This document shows positions 39,023 through 50,335 of a stretch of DNA of 64,000 nucleotides, piece by piece. Position 1 is the first letter of the stretch; each line of letters starts with the position of its first letter. Where the stretch lies: positions 38,550,508 through 38,614,507 of the forward strand of contig NC_088776.1 in the NCBI RefSeq assembly GCF_954871325.1, written 5' to 3'. Under the pieces are notes generated by a model. It was given only the letters and a program-made list of their open reading frames with translations, had not been told where the DNA came from and did no database searches. Origin of the DNA: Gordionus sp. m RMFG-2023. Lineage: Eukaryota; Nematomorpha; Gordioida; Chordodea; Parachordodidae. The position numbers and the translations under genes were made by a program.

Positions 39023-39513
39023 TAATTAAGGTCACTACCTGTCAAAAGTGACCACTTTAAGCAATTGTTATTTTTTGGCAATAAAAATATATATTATTTA
39101 AATGTTTTTATGAATTTCAATATATTGAGATAATTTAGATCTTTTTGAGATTAGAGCCTATATAATATTATTTTGTAAATTTCTACTATTATTTTATCAT
39201 TAATTTGGATAAAATATTTTGTCGTTTCTTCTATTTTAATTTTTTTTATTCTTTACTATCTTTAAAGAATAAAAGTGGTCAAATAATGATTTATTACATT
39301 TCATAAAATTTATCGTTTTAAAAAACTCTTCAAAATAATTAAGACACTAAACAAATGTTTTTCAAAAAGAAAACACTATGTTTCTCATAAAATGTGACTA
39401 CTGACTATGTTTCTGAAAAATGTCACTATAGACAAAAAAAAAACTTTTTATATAAGCGGCTTAATATTATGGATATTAATTAAAGTAATGTCAATTAAAA
39501 AATATTCAATTAG

Positions 39514-39705
39514 TGGTTCTTGTTGGTGGTCCTCCAACTACTGTCTTATAATGGAATATTGCCCGCACGGGCAGTTATTTCAGTTTTTGAGGGAAAGTGA
39601 AAATGTTTCAAACACAAAATTTATTAAATGGATTCAACAAATAGCTTCTGGGATGAATTATTTACACGAGAATGGGATTGTCCATAGAGATCTTAAATCT
39701 CCAAA
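39514..39705 (+). CDS. DLK/LZK-type MAP3K, hinge and catalytic-loop exon
   Basis: The exon starts with the T that completes a Tyr codon from the previous exon and ends CCA AA before GTTTAA, giving phase-correct joins on both sides. It encodes NYCLIMEYCPHGQLFQFL (hinge, very close to DLK/LZK), then ASGMNYLHENGIVHRDLKSP, with the catalytic Asp at residue 177 and Lys at 179. Asn182 of the HRDLKSPN motif is split by the 47-nt intron that follows. Confidence 0.93.
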
Positions 39706-39752
39706 GTTTAACATACATTTTCCAAATGTTTTTAATAATTTATTTTCCACAG

Positions 39753-39914
39753 TATATTAGTTTCACACGACGAAATCTTGAAAATTTCAGATTTCGAAGA
39801 CTCCAAACATTTTGACAAAATCAATAGCGTTAAAATGTCTTTTACTGGCACTGCTGCTTGGATGGCACCGGAAATTATTCGAAATCAAGCTTGTTCAGAA
39901 AAAGTGGATGTTTG
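39753..39914 (+). CDS. DLK/LZK-type MAP3K, activation-segment exon (DFE)
   Basis: Encodes [20 protein letters not shown], then [20 protein letters not shown] and SEKVDVW. The metal-binding Asp of the activation segment (residue 195) is present, but the usual DFG reads DFE, a codon GAA where GGN is expected; the surrounding residues align without gaps to DLK. The APE motif is intact. It ends two bases into a Trp codon before a 91-nt intron. Confidence 0.93.
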
Positions 39915-40005
39915 GTATATATATATTAATTTGGATTTATAAAATAAGTTATATAATTTTTCAAGAGTATTCATTTCTAACAATTATTTTTGAATATATT
40001 AATAG

Positions 40006-40273
40006 GTCCTATGGAATAGTGATATGGGAACTTCTGACATTAGAGATTCCTTATAGAAACTTAGACACCTCCGCTATCATTTGGGGAGTAGGTAATGGAA
40101 CTCTCTCATTACCTATACCCACGACATGCTTTCCAGGGATTAAGCTACTTTTGATTCAATGTTGGAATAATTTGCCTAGAAATAGACCATCCTTTAAACA
40201 GATCCTAATGCATATAGATATTGCTGCTAATGAAATTAATCGCATGAATTCCACAGAATATCTAAATTTACAA
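40006..40273 (+). CDS. DLK/LZK-type MAP3K, C-lobe exon
   Basis: Encodes [40 protein letters not shown] and [20 protein letters not shown], all diagnostic of the DLK/LZK C-lobe (the [13 protein letters not shown] and RNRPSFRQTLMHLDIA blocks). The acceptor follows ATTAATAG. The donor is GTTCCT at 40274, supported by perfect continuity with the next exon after a 46-nt intron. Confidence 0.95.
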
Positions 40274-40319
40274 GTTCCTTAATATTAAGTTTTAAAAACT
40301 ATTTGATTTATCATTTTAG

Positions 40320-40851
40320 AAATGCTGGAAAGAAGAGGTTATCAATTCAAGTTTAGAAAATGAATATCTTAACAAATCTAAATTTAAACCGTTTGTCATG
40401 TTAAATCAACCATATAATACGACGAATAGTAAACCCTCGATGCCCGAAAAATCTATCATTTTCACGCATATCAACACAAATGGTGATAAAGACACAGATT
40501 GGATGAATATCAGATATAAAACCAGTTTACTACCAGGGCATCGAACCCTAAAATCACATGCCATGCTCAATAATAGAAGAAAATGTAACTACGAAGAAAA
40601 TACGTTTTGGAACAAATTATTATCGTCATCAAGTGCTGAGATTAAACATAATAAGTCATCAAGTGCTGAGATTAAACATAATAATTGTGATAATGAAGGA
40701 TTAAGCTTATTATCTCAGACAAACACAAGGAACTACATGGATGAAATAAAATTCATCGACGAAAACAATGATTGTAACTACCCTAATATTTTCATTAAAC
40801 CTCCACTATTTAGTTCTTGTAAAAATACATTAAACAAAACAAGCAAAAAAG
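40320..40851 (+). CDS. DLK/LZK-type MAP3K, linker exon with internal repeat
   Basis: Continues in phase with KCWKEEVINSSLENEY, matching the AEWREEVKKHFEKI helix after the kinase domain. About 160 residues of Asn/Ser/Lys-rich sequence follow that have no counterpart in vertebrate DLK/LZK. It contains a tandem 30-bp duplication (40627-40686) giving SSSAEIKHN twice. The donor at 40852 (GTATAA) leaves one base, which the next exon completes to Asp; the intron is 58 nt. Reading on through this intron stays open for only 17 codons. Confidence 0.85.
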
Positions 40852-40909
40852 GTATAATGAATAAAAAACTAAGATATTTTATTAGATCTCTTTATAATAT
40901 ATAATACAG

Positions 40910-41937
40910 ATTTAGAAGAAGAGTACAGGATAAAGCTCAAAATGGCTAACCAATTATATAAAGAGCTTAACGAAATCATGAAATCTTTACACGATATAAA
41001 TTTGAACATAAAGCAACGTAACGGGAAAGAAGATTCAGGTGTAGATCCAAATTCCTCAACAAATTTAAATAAAAAGTTTACATTTTATAACGAACGCTCT
41101 ATTCATTCTTCATTAAATAACTTATTTAATAATAAAAACTGGTTTGACAAAAAGAATGATGACAAATTCATATTATCATCCTCACCAACAAATTTTGTTG
41201 CTAATATGAATCGACCGAGCCTTGATTTACATAAATTTGATAAGCCCGATAAAAATTTTGTCAGCTCAAAAAGATTATCCCAATCAGAAATATTTGTATT
41301 TTCCCTAACTCCTTTGTCACAAATAACGAGCCACTCTAACACTGCTCAAGATCAAATCCACCGTTCGTTAAGATTTCGAATACTTGATAATCCGATTTTT
41401 GAAGGAAATCCTAGTAACAATTTAAAATTAAGTTGTCCAGTCAATAAACATCAAAATGGACTAACAAATCGATCCGTTTTTTCAGAGCCAGAAGATATAA
41501 ACACATTTATAGGAGATAGTATTGATATTTGTGTCCCTAAGAGAAAATTTGAAGTGATGCCGTCATATAATGTACTCCACCCTTATAAATGCAAAATGGA
41601 TACAACTGATGATACTACCGAATCTCGATATACGACTTCCGATAATAACAGTTCGTCACATATGATAGTTGAATCAAATTTCCCGTTAAATGATGCTGAG
41701 GATCTCACAATAGACGATCTTGTATCGAAAGAGTCAAATCCCGTCGCACATCACGTGAGAACGTGTTGTATCAATAACAAATATAATCCAAGCATTATAA
41801 GATTTTCCAATATCAATACGGCAACGCGCCATCCATGCAATATGACAAGTGCAGAAGCTAAAAAAACTAAATTATTTGGGATAAAACGTTCCAAGCATAA
41901 AATCCCGAAAATGAATTTATTAAAAAACCATGACTAA
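40910..41937 (+). CDS. DLK/LZK-type MAP3K, leucine-zipper remnant and C-terminal tail
   Basis: The exon opens DLEEEYRIKLKMANQLYKEL, aligning with the ERKLERANNLYMEL zipper start in DLK/LZK, but the coiled coil is short (about 35 residues) and no second zipper is evident. The remaining ~300 residues are Ser/Asn/Thr-rich and probably disordered, ending KMNLLKNHD before TGA. The conserved C-terminal features of vertebrate DLK were not recognised. The last exon is GC-richer than its surroundings and fully open over 342 codons, so it is very likely coding. Confidence 0.85.
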
Positions 41938-44900
41938 AAAAATAGGTGCCATAGAATACTAGCAAGAGTAGAGAACAATCTTGGGATCTTTCGAAATATC
42001 AATAAGTTTAACGATATTCAAGATTAACCATGGGGTCCAATATTGATTTATATAAAGTAATAAACGCTTTTGGGAAAAAAGTAGAAATGATTTAACTCAG
42101 GTATTACACATTTAGCAAAACATCAAATTTGTATTTTTAACTATACAATACAGAAGTTGTATTACATTAAAGAACTTTTAATTGTAATAATTTCTAATAA
42201 ATATGGTGCAACTTTTTAATATAAATGTTAGATTGAAAAATTTTTTAAATTGTTACTTATTTTTCAACAATCTCTTAAAATTTCCTTAATAATAATTCTT
42301 TTTTCTGTTATGTCAAAAATTCCCATATTTTTATTAGTAAATTCATTCCTCACTTTTTATTAGCTTTCATAAAGCTGGATATCGGTTATGGATAGTTAAG
42401 ATCACGATCTCAGGATTGATTCCAATTTTGGCAAAAGCCTGTAGTCGGTACCTTAATAATGAGAATCTTGATAGATACTTATATATTAATCAATGCTAAT
42501 CCTTTTAATTTTTCCTTTACTTAAACGTAAAAATAAATAAAATATTAGAAATAAATATTTTTTTAAAACGTATGCTCCAAAATTTTTAGGGCAACAAAAA
42601 TGGCTCATTAAAAAAATATAATATTTTATCTATTGGCTATGTAATTGTAAAAATCTCAATTCTGATCTTATTTTGATTCAATCTTTTCAAAAGGGATCGT
42701 TTAACACTGTGGTTTATATATAAAATAAATTTTGAAAATCAAGGGTAACCCGAAAATTATGTGTCTACAATGAGATAAAAATACTTGGATTACCAAATTC
42801 TGTGTTTAAATTTAATTTTATGCATAAATCGTAATTGTAACAAATAAATTTTAAGGCATCAGCCAAACAATAGACCCTGTAATGGGAAAAGGTCTTGCGA
42901 ATCCGAGCTATTTGTATTTGTTAATCTCTTTTAAATATTAACATTTTAGTTAAACTAAAATTTTATTCTACTATGACTGAGTAACGATAAAACGAATATT
43001 TAAGTAATAAAAGGACAACTTTGTAATGATCTATAATAAATTTTTTAATAAAAATGATCAAGAGTGATATCTAATTTATATGGCTGGCACCGTCTAAAAT
43101 TTAATAATTTAAATACAAACCAGGCAAATTTTAGAAAAATACATAATTTCCAAGTGCTATATTTTAAAATTCTAAAATATGTATTTTTTGAAGTGAGGAG
43201 TTATAAAAAAATTAAACCATACAAAATCTTATAGCTTCATAACATAATTATTTGATAATTTTCTTGTGGTAAGGAGGTAGAAATGCCAAGGAGCAGATAA
43301 TAAAAGGTATAGCCAAAACTTTCATATATACCATATCGAAGCTTCATTTATCATCATACCAAACATGAAAACCATTCTCTTATAAAATAACCAGATTTTA
43401 AAAGAAAAATATTTAAAAAAAAATTCTACTAAGAACTTTGAAACCGATAAAACGAGAAAACAGAACCGGTATAATTTCATTAAAATGAGTTGCCGTTTTG
43501 TGGTAAATATAATAGTTTAATAAGGGAGACCAGGGTTAAAGAACAACTACATTTTATAATACCTTCATAACTTCTAAAATAATATTTTATTTTACATAAA
43601 TTATTCGTACAGCTAATGGTCATGAGTGATTTAAAGTTTTCAAGGTGCAAACCAACCTCAAACAATAAGCTAAGTCCTACACATTCATTGTCAATTATAA
43701 ATTTTTCCTATAATATGTCCTCTCATTTGATTTTTTTCCCGTCTGAATTCTGAAATCTCTGAGAATCGGTGCCAATCTAATTCAAAGTCATGTATCGCTC
43801 TTATAAATATATTAGTAAGAATAATATTATGCAAGGCTATGTTTTAATTTTCATAGAAAGACCGAACCTACAGAAAAGAGCTTCATAAAGTAATCTACTC
43901 CCTCAACGAAATTTTCCATATTTTGAAAATGGGTTGTAGGCAATTAAAAGCAAATATTGGGACGAGTATTAGCAAAAATAGTCACTTGCTACAACTTATT
44001 TATCGAAGTCTACATGTTCCTAAATTATCATTTTAAACAGGTTAAATGCCAATTTTTCAAAAAGAAATGCCCGCCAGCGTACTTGTTATAATTTAATTTT
44101 TAGTTATATCGAAGGGCATTTCCTTTTTCGCGTAAAATAAAATTTAATAACTGCAAACTGAACACTTTTAGTCAGGCATTATTTTGCTTGATAATAATAC
44201 GTTAATTCAGTTTAATTTTTTTTTAAAGATTTGACTTCAACTTAATAAGAAAAACAATAAATAAAATATTTCGGGGAGAGTTTAAGACCCTCAAAAAAGT
44301 TTTGTTTATAAAACATTCAGTGCGCTGGTAAATATCATACAAAATATTTGCTTAGTACAAAATACTATAACTTTTAAAATTATTTGTAAGTTGGTCACAT
44401 TAACTGAATGAGGTTCTAATGACTGGAAAGATGCATCGTTATCATCATTAAAAACCTGATATTTAAACGATAAAATTAGACACATGATTTGTATTTTTTC
44501 CCAGGGAGAGGATATATTTACTTGATAGGGCATTATGGGCGTCTACAATGGAGAAATATATATGATCAAGTGATTTGCCAAATTTCGTATATAATGATAA
44601 ATTTTTGATTTTCAAATAGCTATATCCCATTAATTGTTATTAAATGTGATGTAAAATAAATGACTTGAAATTTTTAATTAATATCCCTAACTATCAACTA
44701 ACAGATTAATCCTAAACCATCCATACCTTCTAATAAATAACCTACAAAATTTAAATAATCAGCCAAATTTTTTTAATTAATGAATATTATTCTATATTCT
44801 TGAAGGTAAAAAATTGCATTCGAGAGATGCGATTGAGGAAGAATTCGCGCGATAGTATTTTGCCCAGCAGCAGATAAATCACAATAAATTTTAAAAATAC

Positions 44901-45334
44901 TATATTCAGCCATTTTAAAGAAATGAATATAAAAAAATTATCATTTGAAATATAAATTTATAAAATGGATCGTATAATGTATGATATAAAATCGATTTTT
45001 TCAGGTGGATGTATGTGTGGATATAAATATTATAAAAAATATAATTCAATTTAATGCTTTTTTTAAAAAAAAAAATTAAAAATAAAACCACACCAAATAT
45101 ACCCTAAATCTAGACAAAATCATTAATGACTAAATAAGACTTTATCGACAAATAATTGATTCAATTCAAATCTTTAAAATTTTTCTTTATAAAAAATCAT
45201 TTGTTTAAAATTTAATAAAATAAGGCATAAAAATAAACATTTAAGTACCGTATTATAATCAATAATATACTGCTGTTCCAAGAGATATCTTATATTGTGC
45301 ATAATAATATTGGTTTAAATATCCCATATACAAA
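41938..45334. other. Intergenic region between convergent kinase and aminotransferase genes
   Basis: The two genes face each other here, with 3.4 kb between their stop codons. The sequence is AT-rich with no convincing coding segment; open stretches such as 43480-43665 and 44306-44533 (minus) resemble no family. A pair of GATC-containing blocks (TAGTTAAGATCACGATC near 42394 and GGGATCGTTTAACACTG near 42695) may be the ends of a worn hAT-like MITE related to the 4093-10450 ends, but no duplication supports it. Confidence 0.5.
42059..42064 (+). terminator. Candidate polyadenylation signal (AATAAA)
   Basis: AATAAA lies about 120 bp after the kinase stop codon. In sequence this AT-rich the hexamer is expected by chance, so the call rests on position alone. 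Confidence 0.25.
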
Positions 45335-45725
45335 TCAGTCGTTTCCTTTAGATATGATAGCGAGGTATTCATTTTTCTTTTCCGCCCAAAATTTATTCAT
45401 AAAATCAACTAGTCTATTAGTTTCTTCTATGGTTATAGAATTGAAGAGCGATACTCTAACACCACCTACGGATCGGTGTCCTTTCAAGTAGAGCATATTT
45501 TCCTCCTTGGCAGTCCGGTTTAAAAACTCATTTTGCCATTGAGCCTGCCCATTTATGGCGAACGATATATTGATTCTACTACGAAAATGGGAAAAATCTA
45601 GTTGATCATCTTTGTTTGATTTATTTAATTCTGGACATAAAAGGCTGTAGAATCCTTGCGTAGAGTCAATTACTTGGTAAATTCGAAAGCTTTTCATGTG
45701 AGACACAAGTTGCCAATATGTGCTT
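45335..45725 (-). CDS. PSAT1: Phosphoserine aminotransferase, C-terminal exon
   Basis: Last exon of a phosphoserine aminotransferase, the PLP enzyme that converts 3-phosphohydroxypyruvate to phosphoserine using glutamate, the second step of serine biosynthesis in the cytosol. The minus-strand reading gives SFRIYQVIDSTQGFYSLLCP, then KEENMLYLKGHRSVGGVRVS and LFNSITIEETNRLVDFMNKF, matching the KGHRSVGG substrate/cofactor region and C-terminal helix of the family. The exon starts at 45725 after CAG (minus strand), joining in phase to the preceding exon as GG|A. A tail of about 14 residues follows the usual end. An inserted Lys/Asp-rich loop follows SLLCP. Stop TGA at 45337-45335. Confidence 0.93.
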
Positions 45726-48700
45726 CTGAAGAGTAAAGGGGAAAATGTTTTTATTTTTAAATTTAATAAATCGTATAATTTGCGTGGTCTATTATATCCG
45801 AAAATTTATTTAAAAATAAATAAATTAGCGCATCCCTGTAACTGTAAGGAGTATAAATCAGTTCATGAAAAATCCGTGGATTAAACAGGATAAGATCGAA
45901 TTAAGTTTATTTTACTATCAGATTGGATATATTTTGTCGGCCCGGACCTTCAAATAAATTTTAAATTGATTAAGTTTAACAAAAAAAATTTATCGGCTCT
46001 ATCCAATTTGCAAAACTGATCCTATTCATTTTATTTAAAATTACCAGTAATCATAATTGCCAGACCTCTTAAAATCAAATATTTAATATTCAATTCGTTT
46101 TATAAAATAAGAATTATGTAATATGCGATAATAAAAAAGATATTACAGAAAAATAATATGAGCAAGGATATGTATAAATTTTATTTAATTTTAGCCGGGT
46201 TCATGTTCGAGTTGATACTAAATACTTAAAAAGGTTTGGTTCGGGTTCATTAAAAAATGGTTAGGGGACCTGATTTAGCTCAAATATTTCTAAAAATCAA
46301 CAAAAAAAATAGATATCATATTTGAACTTAAATTTCTTTTTATCTTTGATAAAATTTATAAAATATATAAATATCTTTTAACACATATTCACATATAATA
46401 TTCTATAGTAATATAAAAAAATTGTGTTGTTATATACTTTCAAAAAGTTTATCAATTTTTCAATATTTCTTTGTTATTCATTCGCTATTATACGATTATA
46501 ATATAATTTCAATAAAAAAGGATCCCATACTGAGTTGTGTGGCTGGAACTGCTAAGACTATCTGTAAAAGTTTTAAATTTCAGATTAGGTGTTATTCATT
46601 CCTTTCCAATATTTAAGTATATATTGTTCTGGTGTATTCTATCATGATCCAACATACCAAATACAGGGTTTCCTATTCAAAATAGGAAAAGTTTCAATCA
46701 TGAAAGGAAAAGGACCGATCATAAATGGAAAAGTTTTTATTTTCTTGTCAATATTCCTTAAATTTTTATTATTTCCTTCTTATTTTATTTCCAAATTTTT
46801 GCGATTTCTTTAAGTCATTATTAATATTTATTTTTCTTATTATCTTTTTTCAATTTTGATTCCATTTTTGTCATTTTAAAAATAATTTATATATTTTTCC
46901 TGTTATTTTTCTTCACTTCTTCTATTTTTTATTTCATTTTTTAACAATTCTTTCCTCTTCAATATTTTAACTTTTTATGATTTTTTCTCCTTATGTAAAT
47001 GAAAGACTAGTATTAAAAATAATTACAAAAAAATTATTTACTTGCTCAAAAGTATTGAATGCTTCTTGCATAAATATTAAAAATTTAAATATGATTATAT
47101 TTTATTAATTTACATATCGTTTGGTATTATAGCTCAAACTTATTTATTTAAACAATTAATTTAATTCAGCAATTATAATTAAATAATTTTATATGCAAAA
47201 AATTCTAATAAAAAATTGTCTGGCAATAAGAAATAAAAATTAAGTGAAAATTAAAAATGATTACAAAAAAGAATGATCAAAATGAGAAGAAAAAAAAATT
47301 GAGAAAGGATCAGAAAAATAAAGATTAAAAACGACTTAAAGAGATTTAAAAAGTTAAAAATATGTAAAAGAACAATATAAGGAGAAAAAAATCATCAAAA
47401 GTCAAAATATTGTTATGTAGGATGAAAAAAGAGGAAAGAATTGTTAAAAAATGGAGTATAAAAGTAAAGAAAAATAACAAGGAAAATTAATAAATTATTT
47501 TTAAAATTACAAAAAAATTATCAAAAATAAGAAAAATAATTTGAGAAAAGATATAAAAAATAAGAATTAAAAATATAAAATAAGAAGAAATAGTAAAAAT
47601 AAATAAAAATCTAAGAAAAAATTGACAAGAATTTTTTTTTTTTTAATAAATAACGATTTTACTTTATTGAATGGGAAATTTCCTTTTTGATTGACACTTT
47701 TCCCTTTTTGATTGAACCCCTTTTTTGTTTGACACTTTTTTTTTATCGGATTTCTAGGCCTTTGGGACTTTTTCTTTTTTGATTGACACTTTCCCCTTTT
47801 GACTGAATCTTTTACTTTTATAATTGACAAGTTTCCTTTTTTTGAATGGGAAACCCTGTAAGAACATATAATTTTTTTATATATTAATGAATATGTCTTT
47901 AAATAAGAAAAATAAATAATTTGACCTAAAAAACAAGTTAGTAAGCTCTAAGGTTTTTTCGCCGTTTTGTTGACCGGTATAATGGCTATCTTTTCTTCTC
48001 ATTTCTTTCTGCCTAACAACACCTTTCCAATTCATCATTAGAAGATGAATTCAAGTCATTTCTAATTTCAATCTCATCTGCAATATTTAATAATATCAAA
48101 ATCTCTGCATTCTCATCCAAAAATTAATTAAATGGCATTTCGTCAAAAGCCTCTTCCTACGATATTAGAATTTGGAATATAACAGTCAAATACGGGGCAG
48201 AAAGAAATATATTCTGTCAAAGATAATCACGTCCTCTTTTTTCATCTGGTTGTATGGCAAAATTAATGTTGATAGTTTAAATCGCTAAGAGACATTTTAA
48301 CAAGGTACCAAAAATCGATGTTATGACCCACCTTGCTTGATATCTCTTCAAGCCTTTAACACAATATTAATTTTACTTCAACTCCAACTTAACCATTGTT
48401 AAATAATAATCATCATCCGAATTTGTTAAACTTTAACAACTTTTAGTGGAGCACTTTCGAGCATGTTATAGGTAAAACTCCATCTATGACCATACAAGAA
48501 TAGTTTTTTTTATATTTTTATTAATAAGTCTGGCATTTATTTGTTAATTCCTCATCTTTTATAGCAAGTTGTAGCACTAGGTTAAGTTAAGGCACCAAAC
48601 TTTTTAATCTATTTGTCCCTAACCCGTTTTTTATATTCGGGTTCAAGCCAAATGAAAAAACGATTCAGGTTTAGAAAGAATTATTCGTTTTATAAAAAAC

Positions 48701-48832
48701 TTAAAACGAATATTCAAATTTGAAAAAGAAAAAATCGAATAATACGAATATAGGTCTAGTAGTAACCGCCCAATAATATAATTAATTATTTATTGAAATC
48801 AAGAGTGAATTTTTAAAATATGAAAGACTAAC
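45726..48832 (-). other. PSAT intron with foldback MITE and worn repeats
   Basis: A 3.1-kb intron. About 1.2 kb is the inverted-repeat MITE at 46664-47858. The minus strand around 48000-48200 gives acidic scraps (DENAEILILLNIADEIEI) that look like a decayed transposon reading without a clear family. An ATTCG-rich patch (48660-48765) resembles the ends of the hAT at 6320-7321. Confidence 0.45.
46664..47858. mobile_element. Foldback MITE, Tc1/mariner-like (TA flanks)
   Basis: A near-palindrome of 1,195 bp: CAGGGTTTCCTATTCAAAA at the left mirrors TTTTTTTGAATGGGAAACCC at the right, and the arms continue to match, imperfectly, through AT-rich sequence for several hundred bases. Both ends are bordered by TA, the target of the Tc1/mariner/pogo group. 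The right arm contains direct subrepeats of TTTTTGATTGACACTTT (47675-47835). The open stretch at 47567-47830 is a by-product. No transposase is present. Confidence 0.6.
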
Positions 48833-49154
48833 CCACTCATGTTTTCCTTTTCGTTCATAATCTCATAACAGCTGCAATCATCGGGATTTCCGTTGGTGAC
48901 TGAATGCCCATTCTGGATTTTATTTTGGTGTTTACATCTAAAATCCTTATTTTCTTGGTCCAAAATCCATTCTAAAGTAAGGGCTAATGCGTATATACTG
49001 TAAACAGGGGGAGTGTTAGGCAGACTATCGGCCTTAGAGACAACCGCGTAATTCATCACACTGGGAACTGGAAAATATGGAGATTGACTATTGATTAAAT
49101 CTTTCCTAATTATAACCACCGTAATACCAGCGATACCTATGTTCTTTTGAGCAC
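48833..49154 (-). CDS. PSAT1: Phosphoserine aminotransferase, internal exon with PLP lysine
   Basis: The minus strand runs from the acceptor CAG at 49157-49155 with AQKNIGIAGITVVIIRKDL, where the Lys of AQKN is the Schiff-base lysine of the family. VPSVMNYAVV, NTPPVYSIYALALTLEWILD and a ~35-residue Asn/Cys-rich insertion follow before the donor at 48832. The vertebrate enzymes have only a short loop in place of the insertion. Phases agree on both sides (a Gly codon split G|GT at the start, GG|A at the end). Confidence 0.93.
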
Positions 49155-49439
49155 CTGATAATAATAGATTTTAATATTAATAAAATATATTGCCAATAAA
49201 AAAAAATTGGGCCGAAGATTTAATCAACTTGAATCTTCGGTTTTTTTACATTTAACTTAAAATTAACTTTTAATAAGTAAATAATTCCAACAAGAACCCT
49301 GTATCTGATCTGTTCTCGTAGTAACAGTCAGCTTGAAACATTTTCAGGGAATTCAGTTTGATTTCGAATAAAATTCACAGTATATTAATTTGTTAATGAA
49401 GATTAAACATTGAAATTTAAAAACTTTTTTATATAGAAT

Positions 49440-49850
49440 ACTATCTAATATATATAATCTCCATAAACATAACACGATCGTTTTCGTATCTCCCTAATGT
49501 ATTTTAAATTTAAGGAAACTATATAGTGTAATGTTAATTTTATCTCCATAATCAAAAGACGATCGTTTTCGTATCTCCCCAATGTATTTTAAATTTAAGG
49601 AGACTATATAGTGTAATGTTAATTTTTTGCCCTCTACAAGGATCGAACTAGAGCCTCCCGTTTTAAAGGCATATGCTTTACCGTATGCACCAACTTGAAT
49701 ATAAATAAATGTAAAATATTAATTATATATATATTAAAGTTTCACGCATGCACCAATTTGAACATAATTAAATTTAAAATATTAATTATATAGATGTTGA
49801 AGGGTATTTATTTAGTTTGTGTGTATGGTATTAAATATACTTTATTAATA
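49440..49850. repeat. Composite repeat with 87-bp tandem duplication and tRNA-like block
   Basis: The block starting ATCTAATATATATAATCTCC contains two tandem ~87-bp units with ACGATCGTTTTCGTATCTCC (from about 49458 and 49545), then a tRNA-like stretch, then GTTGAAGGGTATTTATTTAG. A second copy is at 61147-61353 plus 63114-63227, where a hAT and a piggyBac have landed in it. It behaves like a dispersed, possibly tRNA-derived repeat. Confidence 0.6.
49628..49694 (-). repeat. tRNA-like segment of a SINE-type repeat
   Basis: The minus strand reads TTGGTGCATACGGTAAAGC (A-box-like), then a GCCTTTAAAACGGGAGGC arm and AGTTCGATCCTTG (B-box-like). The acceptor stem does not pair and the anticodon loop is one base too long, so it is not a working tRNA gene. 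A better preserved copy is at 61247-61312. Confidence 0.5.
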
Positions 49851-50335
49851 AATTTTATATAAATATTAAAATTTAAGAGTAAAAGAGGTAAAATTGTTAT
49901 ATGTATTAGAAATATCAAAATTTAAAAATTTGATGGAAATCATATTGAATAAAATTTAAAATAGAGGTGCTTTAAGATTTTTGAATTTTAAATATGGGTT
50001 ATAGATTGGTCTGAAAATTTTTGTTGCAGACATAGCCAGGCCTGATCAAAAAACCATGGGTTGAAGGGTAATTATTTAGTTTGTGTGTATGGTATTAAAT
50101 ATACTTTATTAATAAATTTTATATAAATATTAAAATTTAAGAGTAAAAGAGGTAAAATTGTTGCAATGTATACTGTGAGCATGTATTAGAAATATCAAGA
50201 TTTAAAAATCTAATGGAAATCATATTGGATATAATTTAAAATAGAAGTGCTTTAAGATTATTAAATTTTAAATATGGGTTATAGACTGGTCTGAAATTTT
50301 TTTGCAGACATGGCAGGCCTGATCAACCAAGGCCC
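49797..50335. repeat. Two tandem ~265-bp units
   Basis: TTGAAGGGTATTTATTTAG at 49797 recurs at 50061 with the whole intervening 264 bp, ending in GCAGACATGGCAGGCCTGATC. Both units keep an unoccupied CTTTATTAATAAAT site, the place where the piggyBac at 63228 sits in a third copy. Confidence 0.8.

Noticed and set aside
42394-42715. GATC-rich hAT-like MITE after the kinase gene
   Set aside because: The two candidate ends pair weakly and the flanking eight bases do not match.
47567-47830. Lys/Gln-rich open stretch on the minus strand
   Set aside because: It falls in the right arm of the foldback MITE and reflects its TTGATTGACACTTT subrepeats.
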